From an uncultured bacterium (GTDB lineage: Bacteria; Armatimonadota; UBA5829): 64,000 nucleotides of DNA. Every line of letters begins with the position of its first letter. Position 1 is the stretch's first letter. The stretch is from assembly GCA_938074205.1 (NCBI GenBank), contig CALJES010000018.1:48520-112519 (forward strand), in the 5' to 3' direction. Shown piece after piece: positions 39,021 to 47,424 of this stretch. The notes beneath the pieces were generated by a model. The model did not search any database, had not been told where the DNA came from, and saw only the letters and a program-made list of their open reading frames with translations. Both the position numbers and the translations under genes were made by a program.

Positions 39021-41105
39021 ATGAGCAAGAGCTTGCTGCGAGGTCTACTCGTCATTGCGGTTGCTGTTGCAATAGTCATAGCTCTCCTGATTATTCCTGC
39101 TCGCCTGCCGGCACCCAAGCATACTTCGAATGACGACCCTTGGGTACTGGTCAATTATAACCCTGAGGATAAATACGGGACATTCTTAGCCAACGGATTT
39201 ATCTCCACACGACTCATGGGGGATGGTGTGGGCAATCAAGGCGGGAAACCGCTGCCCTGCTTTGCGGCAGGGTTCTACGAAAATGAAAAGCTGACGCCAA
39301 TTCCCACATGGAGCGATCTGCGTTTCTACTATGGCAATACGATGTTTGTTGTCGATAAGACGGCAGGTTACAAGCAGACGCTCAATATGCGCACAGGCAT
39401 TTTCACCACTTATGCAACCTGGCGTGCGAAAAAAAAGATGCTCACAGGAAAGATCCAGGTGTTAGTCTCTCGCGCAGATCCTAACATAGGGCTGATCAGA
39501 GCTGAGCTCACGCCCAGTTTTAGTGGTGTCGTAGGCATAGGAGCTTCTGAAAGCGTCACCGAAGCCAACTTGGTAAAACTAAACGGCGCTTTGTTGAGAC
39601 TTACGGGTGGTAGGTCTGCGGTGCTATCTGTCTACCAGACCAAACAAAGCAAGATTGCGCTGGCTATCGCCACAGTGGTGCCTACAAACGTCGGCGTGCG
39701 CGAGAATGTCAAGTTCGAAGTCAGAAAATGGGTTTCAATATCTACCTCTACCAGCACCGAGCGTGCTCGGCGAGAAGCGCTAACAGCTCTTGAGCACGTT
39801 CTTAGCGACGAAGGCGGTGCAATCATTCGGCATAAGAGAGCATGGGAAAAACTCTGGCAAAAAGATATCCGAGCTGTAGGGAGTTCAAGAAAACAGCAGC
39901 AAATTATACATAGCTGCATGTTCTACATCCTTTCGAGCGTACGCGAAGGAAGTAAATGGAGTATACCCCCAATGGGTTTATCGAATAATGCATTCAGCGG
40001 ACACGTCTTCTGGGATGCCGACACTTGGATTTTCCCCGCCCTAATCCTTCAGCATCCTGAACTTGCTAGGTCCATTGTTCATTACCGTTACCATACGCTT
40101 CCTGGGGCCATAATCAATGCAAGGGAGTCAGGCATGCCCGGGGCACAATACGCCTGGGAGTCGGGTTATACAGGTCGCGAAGACACGCCTGAGGGGCTGC
40201 CGTATCGCCACGGACGTCACATCAACGGTGACGTTGCCATTGCCCAATGGCAGTATTTCCTTGCGACAGGCGATCTAAATTGGTTGAGGACGCGTGCCTG
40301 GCACGTAATCAAGGCAACAGCCGATTGGTGGGTTGCCAAGGCAAAGTGGATTCCGAGCAAGGGACGCTACGAGATTCACCAAGTAGTGCCGCCGGATGAA
40401 AGTGCAGAACTCGTTAACAATTCGGTGTACACTAATGCCATAGCGGTGATAAACCTGAGAATAGCCGACAAAGCGAGTCGAGTCCTTGGTTGGAAGCCGA
40501 ACCCGAGATGGTTGCAAACTGCTGAGCAGATGTATATTCCGATCGATCCCAAGACACGCAGATTCATTGCTTTTGACGGTTACGGCAGCGGCAAATTCGG
40601 CCCAGCGTACAGGGCAAAACAAGCGGATGCGGAGCTTGTGATCTATCCCCTCCAGTTTACGATAGGCCAGCAAGATATGACCGCCATATATGAGAACACT
40701 TTCCGATTCTACGCGGAGCGAGTTCACAGTGGAGGGCCGGCAATGACTTCATCAGCGCACGCTGTGATCGCGGCGAGGCTGGGTGACTGTGAAAGAGCTT
40801 ATTCGGAGTTTGTGAAGAGTTACAAGCCTTTCATCAGAGGCCCGTTCAACATGTTTAACGAGAAGCCTTCCCGATACCTTGATAACATGTGTTTTCTGAC
40901 AGGTGCTGCTGGGCCAATACAAGCCATACTCTTTGGGTTGGCTGGAATCAAAATGGATTACTTCGGAACTTCTGAGCTTACTATCAAGCCGTGCCTACCC
41001 AGACACTGGAAGAAACTTGTTATCAAGAAGATTCAGTGGCGAGGGAAGACATTTGATCTAACAGTGCTGCCGGGAAACAACGTCAAAATCACACCTTTGA
41101 ATTGA
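39021..41105 (+). CDS. GH65-like glycoside hydrolase with N-terminal membrane anchor
   Basis: This 694-residue protein begins with a membrane anchor (residues 8-26) and continues with an (alpha/alpha)6-type GH65 domain. Family marks are SGHVFWDADTWIFPALIL, RYHTLPGA, the YAWESGYTGRE segment and INGDVAIAQWQYF. It resembles acid trehalase and PGGHG-type glucosidases more than phosphorylases. A GGAGG site lies 6 bases before the ATG. It is on the outer face of the membrane by prediction. The acid residue of this family is in the central stretch around QVVPPDESAE. Confidence 0.82.
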   Translation: MSKSLLRGLLVIAVAVAIVIALLIIPARLPAPKHTSNDDPWVLVNYNPEDKYGTFLANGFISTRLMGDGVGNQGGKPLPCFAAGFYENEKLTPIPTWSDLRFYYGNTMFVVDKTAGYKQTLNMRTGIFTTYATWRAKKKMLTGKIQVLVSRADPNIGLIRAELTPSFSGVVGIGASESVTEANLVKLNGALLRLTGGRSAVLSVYQTKQSKIALAIATVVPTNVGVRENVKFEVRKWVSISTSTSTERARREALTALEHVLSDEGGAIIRHKRAWEKLWQKDIRAVGSSRKQQQIIHSCMFYILSSVREGSKWSIPPMGLSNNAFSGHVFWDADTWIFPALILQHPELARSIVHYRYHTLPGAIINARESGMPGAQYAWESGYTGREDTPEGLPYRHGRHINGDVAIAQWQYFLATGDLNWLRTRAWHVIKATADWWVAKAKWIPSKGRYEIHQVVPPDESAELVNNSVYTNAIAVINLRIADKASRVLGWKPNPRWLQTAEQMYIPIDPKTRRFIAFDGYGSGKFGPAYRAKQADAELVIYPLQFTIGQQDMTAIYENTFRFYAERVHSGGPAMTSSAHAVIAARLGDCERAYSEFVKSYKPFIRGPFNMFNEKPSRYLDNMCFLTGAAGPIQAILFGLAGIKMDYFGTSELTIKPCLPRHWKKLVIKKIQWRGKTFDLTVLPGNNVKITPLN

Positions 41106-41147
41106 ATTAAATTATACAAACGCATACTTATTTCGTTTCGTAGATAG

Positions 41148-42212
41148 TCAGAGTGCTATTGGGTACTTTCCGGCTTCCCTACACGTTTCGTAGAAGGCCA
41201 GTATGTTCTCTACAGGAGTCGCAGGCACAATTTCACTTGACGAACCTATGAAGAAACCTCCTCCAGGGGCTGCGACCTTGATAATCTCTTGCGTAGCGCG
41301 AATAACCTCATCCACACTTCCGCGCGGTAGAAGCTGAGAGCAATCTACTCCACCCACAAGTACCAAGTGCTTGCCATATTCGCGCTTGAGAAGTGCTATA
41401 TCCATTCCTGCAAGTGGCTCAATGGGGTTTAGGCCGTCTATTCCGGCGTCTATCATGTCGTCTAGTATTTCCATAACATAGCCGTCAGAGTGAAATATTA
41501 CCTTGATTCCTGCTGCTTTGAGCGGTTCAATACATTTTTTCAGCGACAGGATAAAAGTCCGCCGCAAGAACTCAGGTGAGAAAAGGAGCCTGCCTTTGTA
41601 GGCTATGTCGTCGCCTATAAAGTAGATGGGACAGAGCTTGGCCTGAGCTGCAGCTTTAGCGAGTCGGTATGCGGATTCTGTTTCCACCTCCAGTAGTCTC
41701 TCGACATTTACAGGGTCGTCGTATATTGCATACGAGAAAAGCTCTTGGCCCATCAGGCCGTATGTGGCGTGAAAGCCGCATCCGCCGCCAGGTACGTACA
41801 TCGTGTAGGGCTCAAAGCGTACTATATCTGCTTTCAATTGTTCGATCCACTCGGTATTTGCCCACTCTTCACTTACCGGCTGGCGCTCAAAAGTCTTTAG
41901 GTCGTCGAGCGTCTTTATTGGATAGTCAACGACCCAATTGGTCTGGCCCGAGATCCTACGTTGCAATACACCGTTTTCGGTGCAACACTCTGTACCATCG
42001 TCTTGCTTGGAATACGAAGCGCCGTATCCTCGGCACAGATCGATGCCGAGGGTGTGGTACACTCTTACCATCGCATCATGGTAGTCGGACCAGCCTGGGC
42101 AGATGTAATCAACTATTGCCCTGTTGTCGATGAAGTCCCATATGGGAACACGGTCACCTTCTTGGTGGTTTAGGGATGCGAGTATTCTGTGTTCAACTTG
42201 CGAGTCGAGCAT
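41148..42212 (-). CDS. Uroporphyrinogen decarboxylase-like (URO-D superfamily) protein
   Basis: This protein of about 354 residues belongs to the URO-D/MtaA-type superfamily. Typical late features are the GIKVIFHSDGYV strand with His and the DGLNPIEPLAGMD and LVGGVDCS segments. Members include haem-pathway decarboxylases and corrinoid methyltransferases; the lack of haem genes nearby and the sugar transporter context favour neither. The ATG at 42212 has GGAG 6 bases upstream. It ends the transcript that starts with the two ABC permeases. Confidence 0.82.
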   Translation of the reverse strand: MLDSQVEHRILASLNHQEGDRVPIWDFIDNRAIVDYICPGWSDYHDAMVRVYHTLGIDLCRGYGASYSKQDDGTECCTENGVLQRRISGQTNWVVDYPIKTLDDLKTFERQPVSEEWANTEWIEQLKADIVRFEPYTMYVPGGGCGFHATYGLMGQELFSYAIYDDPVNVERLLEVETESAYRLAKAAAQAKLCPIYFIGDDIAYKGRLLFSPEFLRRTFILSLKKCIEPLKAAGIKVIFHSDGYVMEILDDMIDAGIDGLNPIEPLAGMDIALLKREYGKHLVLVGGVDCSQLLPRGSVDEVIRATQEIIKVAAPGGGFFIGSSSEIVPATPVENILAFYETCREAGKYPIAL

Positions 42213-42235
42213 GTCTATCTCCACTGCGGGGCAGG

Positions 42236-43234
42236 TTAGAAGTCGAAAGAGTCGACGTTCTCCTTCGTTATAACGACCCCCGGCATTATTATTACGCCGT
42301 TCTTGTGTACTTTTAACTTGCCCACACCCTTGATTTCCATTCCATCAGCGGGTTTCTTGCCATCAAGATAGTCATTAACCAACTTTGCCGTCACGTAAGT
42401 AAGCTTTGCAGGATCCCAGAGAATTAACCCGTGAACGACGCCCTCCTTTATGTATTTGCGGTTCTCGCTTGGCAGACTCAGACCCCAAATCTTAACTTTG
42501 CCTGCTTTGCCTGCGGCGATTACGGCTCGCGCTGCTCCAGGCGGTCCGGGCGAATTAACGCAGGCGATTCCTGCTAGATCCGGGTGCTTCTGAAGTAACC
42601 CTGCCACGACTGATTGCGCCAACTGGGGTTGTTCGTTGTTGTATACGATCGGCTTAGCAAGCTCGATACCCGGATAACTCTTCATGCGCCGCAGTACGCC
42701 TTCCACGTGTTGGTTCAGGTTAAGTGCTCCCTGTCCTCCGGACATTATTCCAACTTTACCTTTTCCTCCGATTTCCTTGGCGAGTCTGTCCATAATGTCT
42801 TCGCCGATACCAACGTCGTCTGCGGCAGCTACATAGAATATCCTTTCAGTGTCTGGGGCATCGGAGTCCCAAGTGAACACTTTTATACCCCTGCGCATCG
42901 CTTTAGCAACCACCGGCTTTACGGCGTTTGGGTCGTTCGGCGAGATTACAATAGCATCAACTCCGCGAGCTATCTGGGCTTCGATAATGGCTATCTGGCC
43001 AACAACGTCAGCCCCTTTCGCTGGGCCAAGGAAATCAACGTTTATTCCCAAGTCTTCTGAGGCTTTCTTGGCACCTCTAGCGCATACGTTTGCATAAGGA
43101 ATACCAATTTCCTTGAACACAAAGACTATCGTGCGCTTGCTTGGCTGCACATTGACTGGTTGACGCTTTCCACAGCCGAAGACACATAGGGCTGCCACAG
43201 CGCATATCAATATTAGCAGGGATTTTTGTTTCAT
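42236..43234 (-). CDS. Sugar ABC transporter substrate-binding lipoprotein (RbsB-like)
   Basis: This periplasmic binding protein of about 332 residues has a lipoprotein signal (lipobox VFGC, Cys at about residue 21) and the type I sugar-binding fold: VDAIVISPNDPNAVKPVV, VFTWDSDAP, and VGIMSGGQGALNLNQHVEG. The ATG at 43234 is preferred since GAGG lies 9 bases upstream and the signal peptide starts there. It is cotranscribed with two permeases. The sugar is not predictable. Confidence 0.9.
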   Translation of the reverse strand: MKQKSLLILICAVAALCVFGCGKRQPVNVQPSKRTIVFVFKEIGIPYANVCARGAKKASEDLGINVDFLGPAKGADVVGQIAIIEAQIARGVDAIVISPNDPNAVKPVVAKAMRRGIKVFTWDSDAPDTERIFYVAAADDVGIGEDIMDRLAKEIGGKGKVGIMSGGQGALNLNQHVEGVLRRMKSYPGIELAKPIVYNNEQPQLAQSVVAGLLQKHPDLAGIACVNSPGPPGAARAVIAAGKAGKVKIWGLSLPSENRKYIKEGVVHGLILWDPAKLTYVTAKLVNDYLDGKKPADGMEIKGVGKLKVHKNGVIIMPGVVITKENVDSFDF

Positions 43235-43253
43235 AGCAGCGTACCTCGATGTT

Positions 43254-44246
43254 TTATCTGACGTCGCTAAAAACAATTTGCCGCCATGATTCCAATGAGG
43301 ATAGAACGCTTCTGCGAACCTTTTCCATTGCAACAGCACTTATAAGGAGTAGTCCGAGGCACATCATACGCCACAGGTCATTAATCCCCATAAGGCCGAA
43401 CCCGCGATTAAGCGCTGCAGCCATTGCGATACCCAACACACTTCCCAGAACTGTTGCTTCGCCGCCAAGAATGCTCGTTCCTCCCATCAGCACTGCTGTG
43501 ATTACTTCAAATTCGTAACCGAGCCCAGTGTCTGTGGTCGCCGTAGACATCATGGCAGTGGTCAAAATGCCGCCAAGACCAGCCCCTGCTCCAGCTACGG
43601 CGTAGAGCACAAGCTTTACTCTGCCTACATCTATACCGGATAACCTAGCTGCTTGTTCGTTACCACCTATGGCGATCACGTATCGTCCAAAGGAGCTTCT
43701 TGACAAAACAGCGTACGCGGCAGCGGCGCAGGTGATGACAATCACCACAGGCAAATTGCTTTCATAACCCAGGGTGACAAGTCGATGTGCACTCGCTGGC
43801 AGACTTATAGTGGAAACTCCCGGTCCAGCGACTACGTAAGCTAGCCCTCTTGCCGTAGCCATCATACTGAGCGTTACAACTACAGGCTGCAAACCGAGCC
43901 GCGAGATCGCGGCGCCGTTGAATGCACCGCACAGAATACCAACACCGACCGATATCGCACAAGCGCTCGCCATGTCCGCCTTAGTTTTGGAAAGCAGCGA
44001 CGCGAGCACTACAGCACATAGCCCTACGACTGATCCCACCGATATATCTATGCCACCGCTCGCGATTACAAGAGTCAGGCATACAGCCAATAGTGCGTGG
44101 CACGAATATTGCCTAGCAACATCCATTAGACCACTAGGGTCTGCAAATTTCGGTGCATAAATGGAAAAGTATAGGCACACACTGCACAAAAGAATGGCCA
44201 CCGGTAGTTCCTTGATCGAAAGCAACCGAAGTGCCATCCGTCTCAT
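43254..44246 (-). CDS. Sugar ABC transporter permease (RbsC-like)
   Basis: This 330-residue membrane permease has about 8-10 hydrophobic helices and the RbsC-type motifs ASGGIDISVGSVVGLCAV and VLMGGTSILGGEATVLGS. Its first bases overlap the stop of the upstream permease (ATGA-type overlap at 44243-44246). The two permeases are likely a heterodimer, as in AI-2/rhamnose-type importers. Confidence 0.9.
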   Translation of the reverse strand: MRRMALRLLSIKELPVAILLCSVCLYFSIYAPKFADPSGLMDVARQYSCHALLAVCLTLVIASGGIDISVGSVVGLCAVVLASLLSKTKADMASACAISVGVGILCGAFNGAAISRLGLQPVVVTLSMMATARGLAYVVAGPGVSTISLPASAHRLVTLGYESNLPVVIVITCAAAAYAVLSRSSFGRYVIAIGGNEQAARLSGIDVGRVKLVLYAVAGAGAGLGGILTTAMMSTATTDTGLGYEFEVITAVLMGGTSILGGEATVLGSVLGIAMAAALNRGFGLMGINDLWRMMCLGLLLISAVAMEKVRRSVLSSLESWRQIVFSDVR

Positions 44247-45172
44247 TTAACTAGGTTCTCCCTGCGAATTTTGTCCGCAGCAACGGCTAGGAAGATTGCC
44301 ACTCCGACAATCACCTGTGCCCATCTCGCTTCTAAACCGACAAGGATTGCGCCGTTGCGCAGCACTGTTGTGATCGCCACGCCTATCAGCGTTCCAGCCA
44401 CGGAGCCGCGTCCGCCGTTTATGCTCGTTCCTCCGATGACCACGGCAGCTATGGCGGCGAGCTCATAGCCCTGAGCGTCATTTGCCTGGAATGTGCTTCC
44501 TATGGCAATCATCACTATCCCGCTAAGGGCTGCAAGAAAACCATTTGCCACATAAACGAACATCTTGATTAGATTCGCCTCGATTCCAGACAGACGCGCC
44601 GATTCCTCACTGCCTCCTACCGCGTATATGTATCTGCCCACTCGCGTGTATTGCAATATACCTGTGGCGAGCAGAGCTGTGCTTCCAAGCACTAGAATCG
44701 GCGCATATCCGCTTCCGATTGCGGCAACAGGATTGTGTTCCAGAATAATGCACTGTCCTTCGCTTGCTAGTGTAGCCGCGGATTGGAAAACATACATAGT
44801 TCCCAATGTAGCTATAATCGGCGGCATCAACACGCGCGTAATCAGGATTCCATTCAATAGTCCGCAGGCCACACCTACAAACGCCGCGGCCGCTATCGCG
44901 CCATGGGCAGTAAAACCTTTCGCCATTAGACTGGCAGCTGCGAGTGCGGATAGGGAAAGTATAGCTGCAACAGATAAGTCGATGCCACGCGTGATTATGA
45001 CCGCAGTCATCCCGATGGCTAAGATGCCTGTCGCAACCGCATCTGCTCCGAGGGTTCTTAGATTCGCCGTAGTCGCAAAGTTTCTGTTAGTAAGAGTAAG
45101 CAATAAGCATAGGACGACAAGAAAAGTTAGTGTGGGAAACTCTCTGGGGACTCTTTTTCTAGGCCAGCTCAC
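44243..45172 (-). CDS. Sugar ABC transporter permease (RbsC-like)
   Basis: This 309-residue membrane permease has the RbsC-type motif TRGIDLSVAAILSLSA and VVIGGTSINGGRGSVAGT. The predicted start is a GTG at 45172 with no Shine-Dalgarno site, only about 8 bases after an extended -10 sequence, so the mRNA may be leaderless. No ATP-binding gene is found next to the two permeases and the binding protein. Confidence 0.9.
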   Translation of the reverse strand: MSWPRKRVPREFPTLTFLVVLCLLLTLTNRNFATTANLRTLGADAVATGILAIGMTAVIITRGIDLSVAAILSLSALAAASLMAKGFTAHGAIAAAAFVGVACGLLNGILITRVLMPPIIATLGTMYVFQSAATLASEGQCIILEHNPVAAIGSGYAPILVLGSTALLATGILQYTRVGRYIYAVGGSEESARLSGIEANLIKMFVYVANGFLAALSGIVMIAIGSTFQANDAQGYELAAIAAVVIGGTSINGGRGSVAGTLIGVAITTVLRNGAILVGLEARWAQVIVGVAIFLAVAADKIRRENLVK

Positions 45173-45179
45173 AGGGCGA

Positions 45180-45223
45180 ATTATACCACGCAGCCAACGT
45201 TACAGTCTCAATTCGGTTGAGAC
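45180..45223 (-). promoter_or_regulatory. Extended -10 promoter and operator-like palindrome of the ABC operon
   Basis: On the minus strand TGGTATAAT (TATAAT at 45180-45185) is an extended -10; the expected transcription start is at or next to the GTG start codon at 45172. A perfect 7-5-7 palindrome (GTCTCAA, spacer, TTGAGAC; 45205-45223) lies around the -35 region and may bind a regulator. Confidence 0.55.
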
Positions 45224-45269
45224 AAAAGAGGATTACCCCAGCAAAAATACCTGATTTTGCTGCCAGTCA

Positions 45270-45298
45270 TTGACAGTGATGGGATGATAGGCTACATT
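45270..45298 (+). promoter_or_regulatory. Probable promoter of the PEP-CTERM gene
   Basis: TTGACA (45270-45275) is 17 bp from TACATT (45293-45298). The leader to the ATG at 45430 is about 125 bases and ends in AAAGGAGG. Confidence 0.6.
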
Positions 45299-45429
45299 GA
45301 CAATAGATGTGACAGCGTAGTCGCCGGTTGTAGCTGAGCACCGGAAAGGGCCCACCGGTTACTATCCGCCGAACCGGCAATTCGCTGATTCTTAGAAGAG
45401 CAAGACTCAGAGGAAAGGAGGACAAACGC

Positions 45430-46221
45430 ATGAAAACAAGGCTAACAGCATTCGTGGCACTGTGTGTGCTCGCGCTTGCAGCGGTGGCTTCAGCGGAGAC
45501 GATCTACATCCACGAATACAATTATGCATCTCTTGGTTGGACAAAGACCATCAGGGTAGGACCTGAGCCTGGCGGCTATGTTTCGTTCAGGTCGCGAGGC
45601 GACACCATCCCGCCGTACACTCCTGGCGTAGAGTGTGCTCCCAAGAAGTCCCAGGCGAACAATTTGGCTTGGGCAGGCTTGAGCACGAACATGTTCGACG
45701 GTTTGTACCTGAGAGACATCACCCACTTCCGCATTCGAACAGCGGGGTTCGAGGGTGATGGGACCGCATGGGAGCCGCCGAGCGTATATCTGCAAATAAG
45801 CAAGGATGGCCTCAACCAGCGCAACATCAGATTCCTGCCTTACGCGTCGTATGGCAGAGGAACCAGATGGGCATTCTACGAGTATGATTTGATTGGAGAG
45901 AATGCCAAGTGGTTCTGCATGATTGATGCGCAGGTAAGAACTTGGTCGCAGGTTTTATCTGCATGGCCCAACGCCGTATTTGACAGCACGGTTACAATTC
46001 CACTGCCGTCAGGACAGGTATTCAACGTATTCGACGGTTGCGCGATCAACGAGGAAGTCAAGTACGGTTCGTCTGCGCGCGGCATGGTTGACTGGGTCGA
46101 GATCGGCTTCGCAGATGGTACATTCTACCGATTCGACTTCTGCGTTCCTGAACCGGGAAGCATTCTGGCTCTCGGAACTGGGTTGATCGGACTTCTCGGC
46201 TTCGCGCGACGAAGAAGGTAA
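45430..46221 (+). CDS. PEP-CTERM sorting-domain protein
   Basis: This 263-residue exported protein has an N-terminal signal peptide (cleavage likely after VASA, about residue 22), a beta-rich middle without a recognised domain, and a C-terminal PEP-CTERM signal: VPEPGS, a hydrophobic helix and an RRRR tail. Such signals are processed by exosortase (EpsH/XrtA family) and usually send proteins to the cell surface or exopolysaccharide. No exosortase gene is in the window. The unit stands alone between a promoter and a strong terminator. Confidence 0.88.
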   Translation: MKTRLTAFVALCVLALAAVASAETIYIHEYNYASLGWTKTIRVGPEPGGYVSFRSRGDTIPPYTPGVECAPKKSQANNLAWAGLSTNMFDGLYLRDITHFRIRTAGFEGDGTAWEPPSVYLQISKDGLNQRNIRFLPYASYGRGTRWAFYEYDLIGENAKWFCMIDAQVRTWSQVLSAWPNAVFDSTVTIPLPSGQVFNVFDGCAINEEVKYGSSARGMVDWVEIGFADGTFYRFDFCVPEPGSILALGTGLIGLLGFARRRR

Positions 46222-46281
46222 TATACTACAACCAAGGGCCCAATCGGACTATATACAACCTATAAGTCTCGCCAAAGCAGG

Positions 46282-46319
46282 AATGACCCGCCATAATAGT
46301 GGGCGGGTCATTCTTTTTG
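46282..46319 (+). terminator. Terminator after the PEP-CTERM gene
   Basis: AATGACCCGCC pairs with GGGCGGGTCATT, and CTTTTTG follows. It is a strong intrinsic terminator on the plus strand. Confidence 0.85.
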
Positions 46320-46342
46320 AATTTTTGAGGGTATGCGAACAA

Positions 46343-46374
46343 AACCGGAGCGGCTTTCGCTGACCGCTCCGGTT
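46343..46374 (-). terminator. Terminator facing the minus-strand gene at 46429
   Basis: A 10-bp stem (ACCGGAGCGG with CCGCTCCGGT) is followed by TTTTGTT on the minus strand, so it fits the end of the small minus-strand gene. Confidence 0.75.
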
Positions 46375-46428
46375 TCTGCTATTAAAGAAGGGGGTGGAAT
46401 GCGCGTCGTTTACTGTCTTGCAAGACCA

Positions 46429-46800
46429 CTATACAGCCGAGTGCCAAACAAACGGGCTCTCCTTTATTACCATTCGAGCAGGATCCTTAGGAACGTTTTC
46501 CACTAGCACTACACATCCAGGCTCTTCCTTTTCGATCCGATATCGCCCACCGTCGCTTTCGACGAGAGCTTTCTTTACGATTTCAAAGGCTTGCTGGAAG
46601 CTACCCTTGTTCACAACTATCGGATGGGACGAACTCAGGTTCTGAAATCCTATGTTTGCTTCGGACAACAGCTTCTTGACCTGGACAAACACTTTGCCAC
46701 GAGAACTGTCATTTTCAACAACCACGCTTCCGTCGTCGGCCTTACCAAAATGGGTCGAAGCCCTTGCGGTTTTGCTCAGTTTGCCTTTTTCAGCCATCAT
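46429..46800 (-). CDS. Hypothetical protein
   Basis: This encodes a 123-residue soluble protein, unrecognised. It has a short basic N-terminus, a helical stretch (VFVQVKKLLSEANIG) and a C-terminal beta-rich part ending in hydrophobic and acidic residues. A TGGAGGCAT ribosome site lies right before tandem ATG codons (46800, 46797; the second is better spaced). It is terminated by its own hairpin, which supports a real gene. Confidence 0.65.
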   Translation of the reverse strand: MMAEKGKLSKTARASTHFGKADDGSVVVENDSSRGKVFVQVKKLLSEANIGFQNLSSSHPIVVNKGSFQQAFEIVKKALVESDGGRYRIEKEEPGCVVLVENVPKDPARMVIKESPFVWHSAV

Positions 46801-47283
46801 ATGCCTCCATACTGCTTGTTTTCACGGGATTAGGCGGAGGGTATATCTCACCGCCACGCTGCCAAACCTGTGACATCGCGCCGAAATCCGGTTTGGTCGG
46901 ACGTTAGATGCCAGACAAACATAAAGACGACTTGCTTGCGCTCCCAATCCGTGACGCCCCAAGAGCTCCTAATCGCATGCCGTCTTAATAAGTCTTTATT
47001 GGAGTTAGCAAACGGCAGACGTTAATATTTTACCATATGCCGCTGCAGTACACAATACGCCGTTTTGCTTCCCAACGCGTTCGGCTTCGGAGCAGAACGT
47101 CTGAGCTATCGCCACAATAATTGCACGGCGACCAGGCGGGGAGCCTATGTACACTAGGCGCAAAACGTCTAACAAGCGCGGCCATTCGAATCTGTTCATA
47201 GAGCAAATCACATGTGGGCAGATATTGATAATATTGGTCTTCAAAGTGTATGAGCTATGACTGGAAATTACGCTGTTTTTCCG
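46801..47283. other. Intergenic region without a recognised gene
   Basis: The stretch between the hypothetical gene and the queA promoter shows no convincing coding region or RNA gene. A 79-codon minus-strand frame (47005-47244) lacks a ribosome site. No preQ1 riboswitch was recognised ahead of queA. Confidence 0.4.
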
Positions 47284-47312
47284 TTGACATCACTGCCTAG
47301 CGCGGGTAGAAT
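47284..47312 (+). promoter_or_regulatory. Promoter of queA
   Basis: TTGACA (47284-47289) and TAGAAT (47307-47312) are 17 bp apart. It lies inside the longest open frame of queA, so the earlier in-frame ATG at 47257 cannot be the start. Confidence 0.8.
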
Positions 47313-47424
47313 CATAGCCAAGAGGGGTAGCCATATAGCTTTGAACAGTGGAACCTTTACATTAGTCGGCACACCGCCAATCCAGACTCCGGTAATCGAA
47401 AAGCCAGTGTCAAGCTGGAGTCCT

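Noticed and set aside
47005..47244. 79-codon minus-strand open frame between the hypothetical gene and queA
   Set aside because: No ribosome binding site, no recognisable domain, and the composition looks like intergenic DNA.
47257..47424. Longer queA with start at 47257
   Set aside because: The extra 56 codons contain the promoter (47284-47312) and are not like QueA; ATG 47425 has a ribosome site and the conserved N-terminus.
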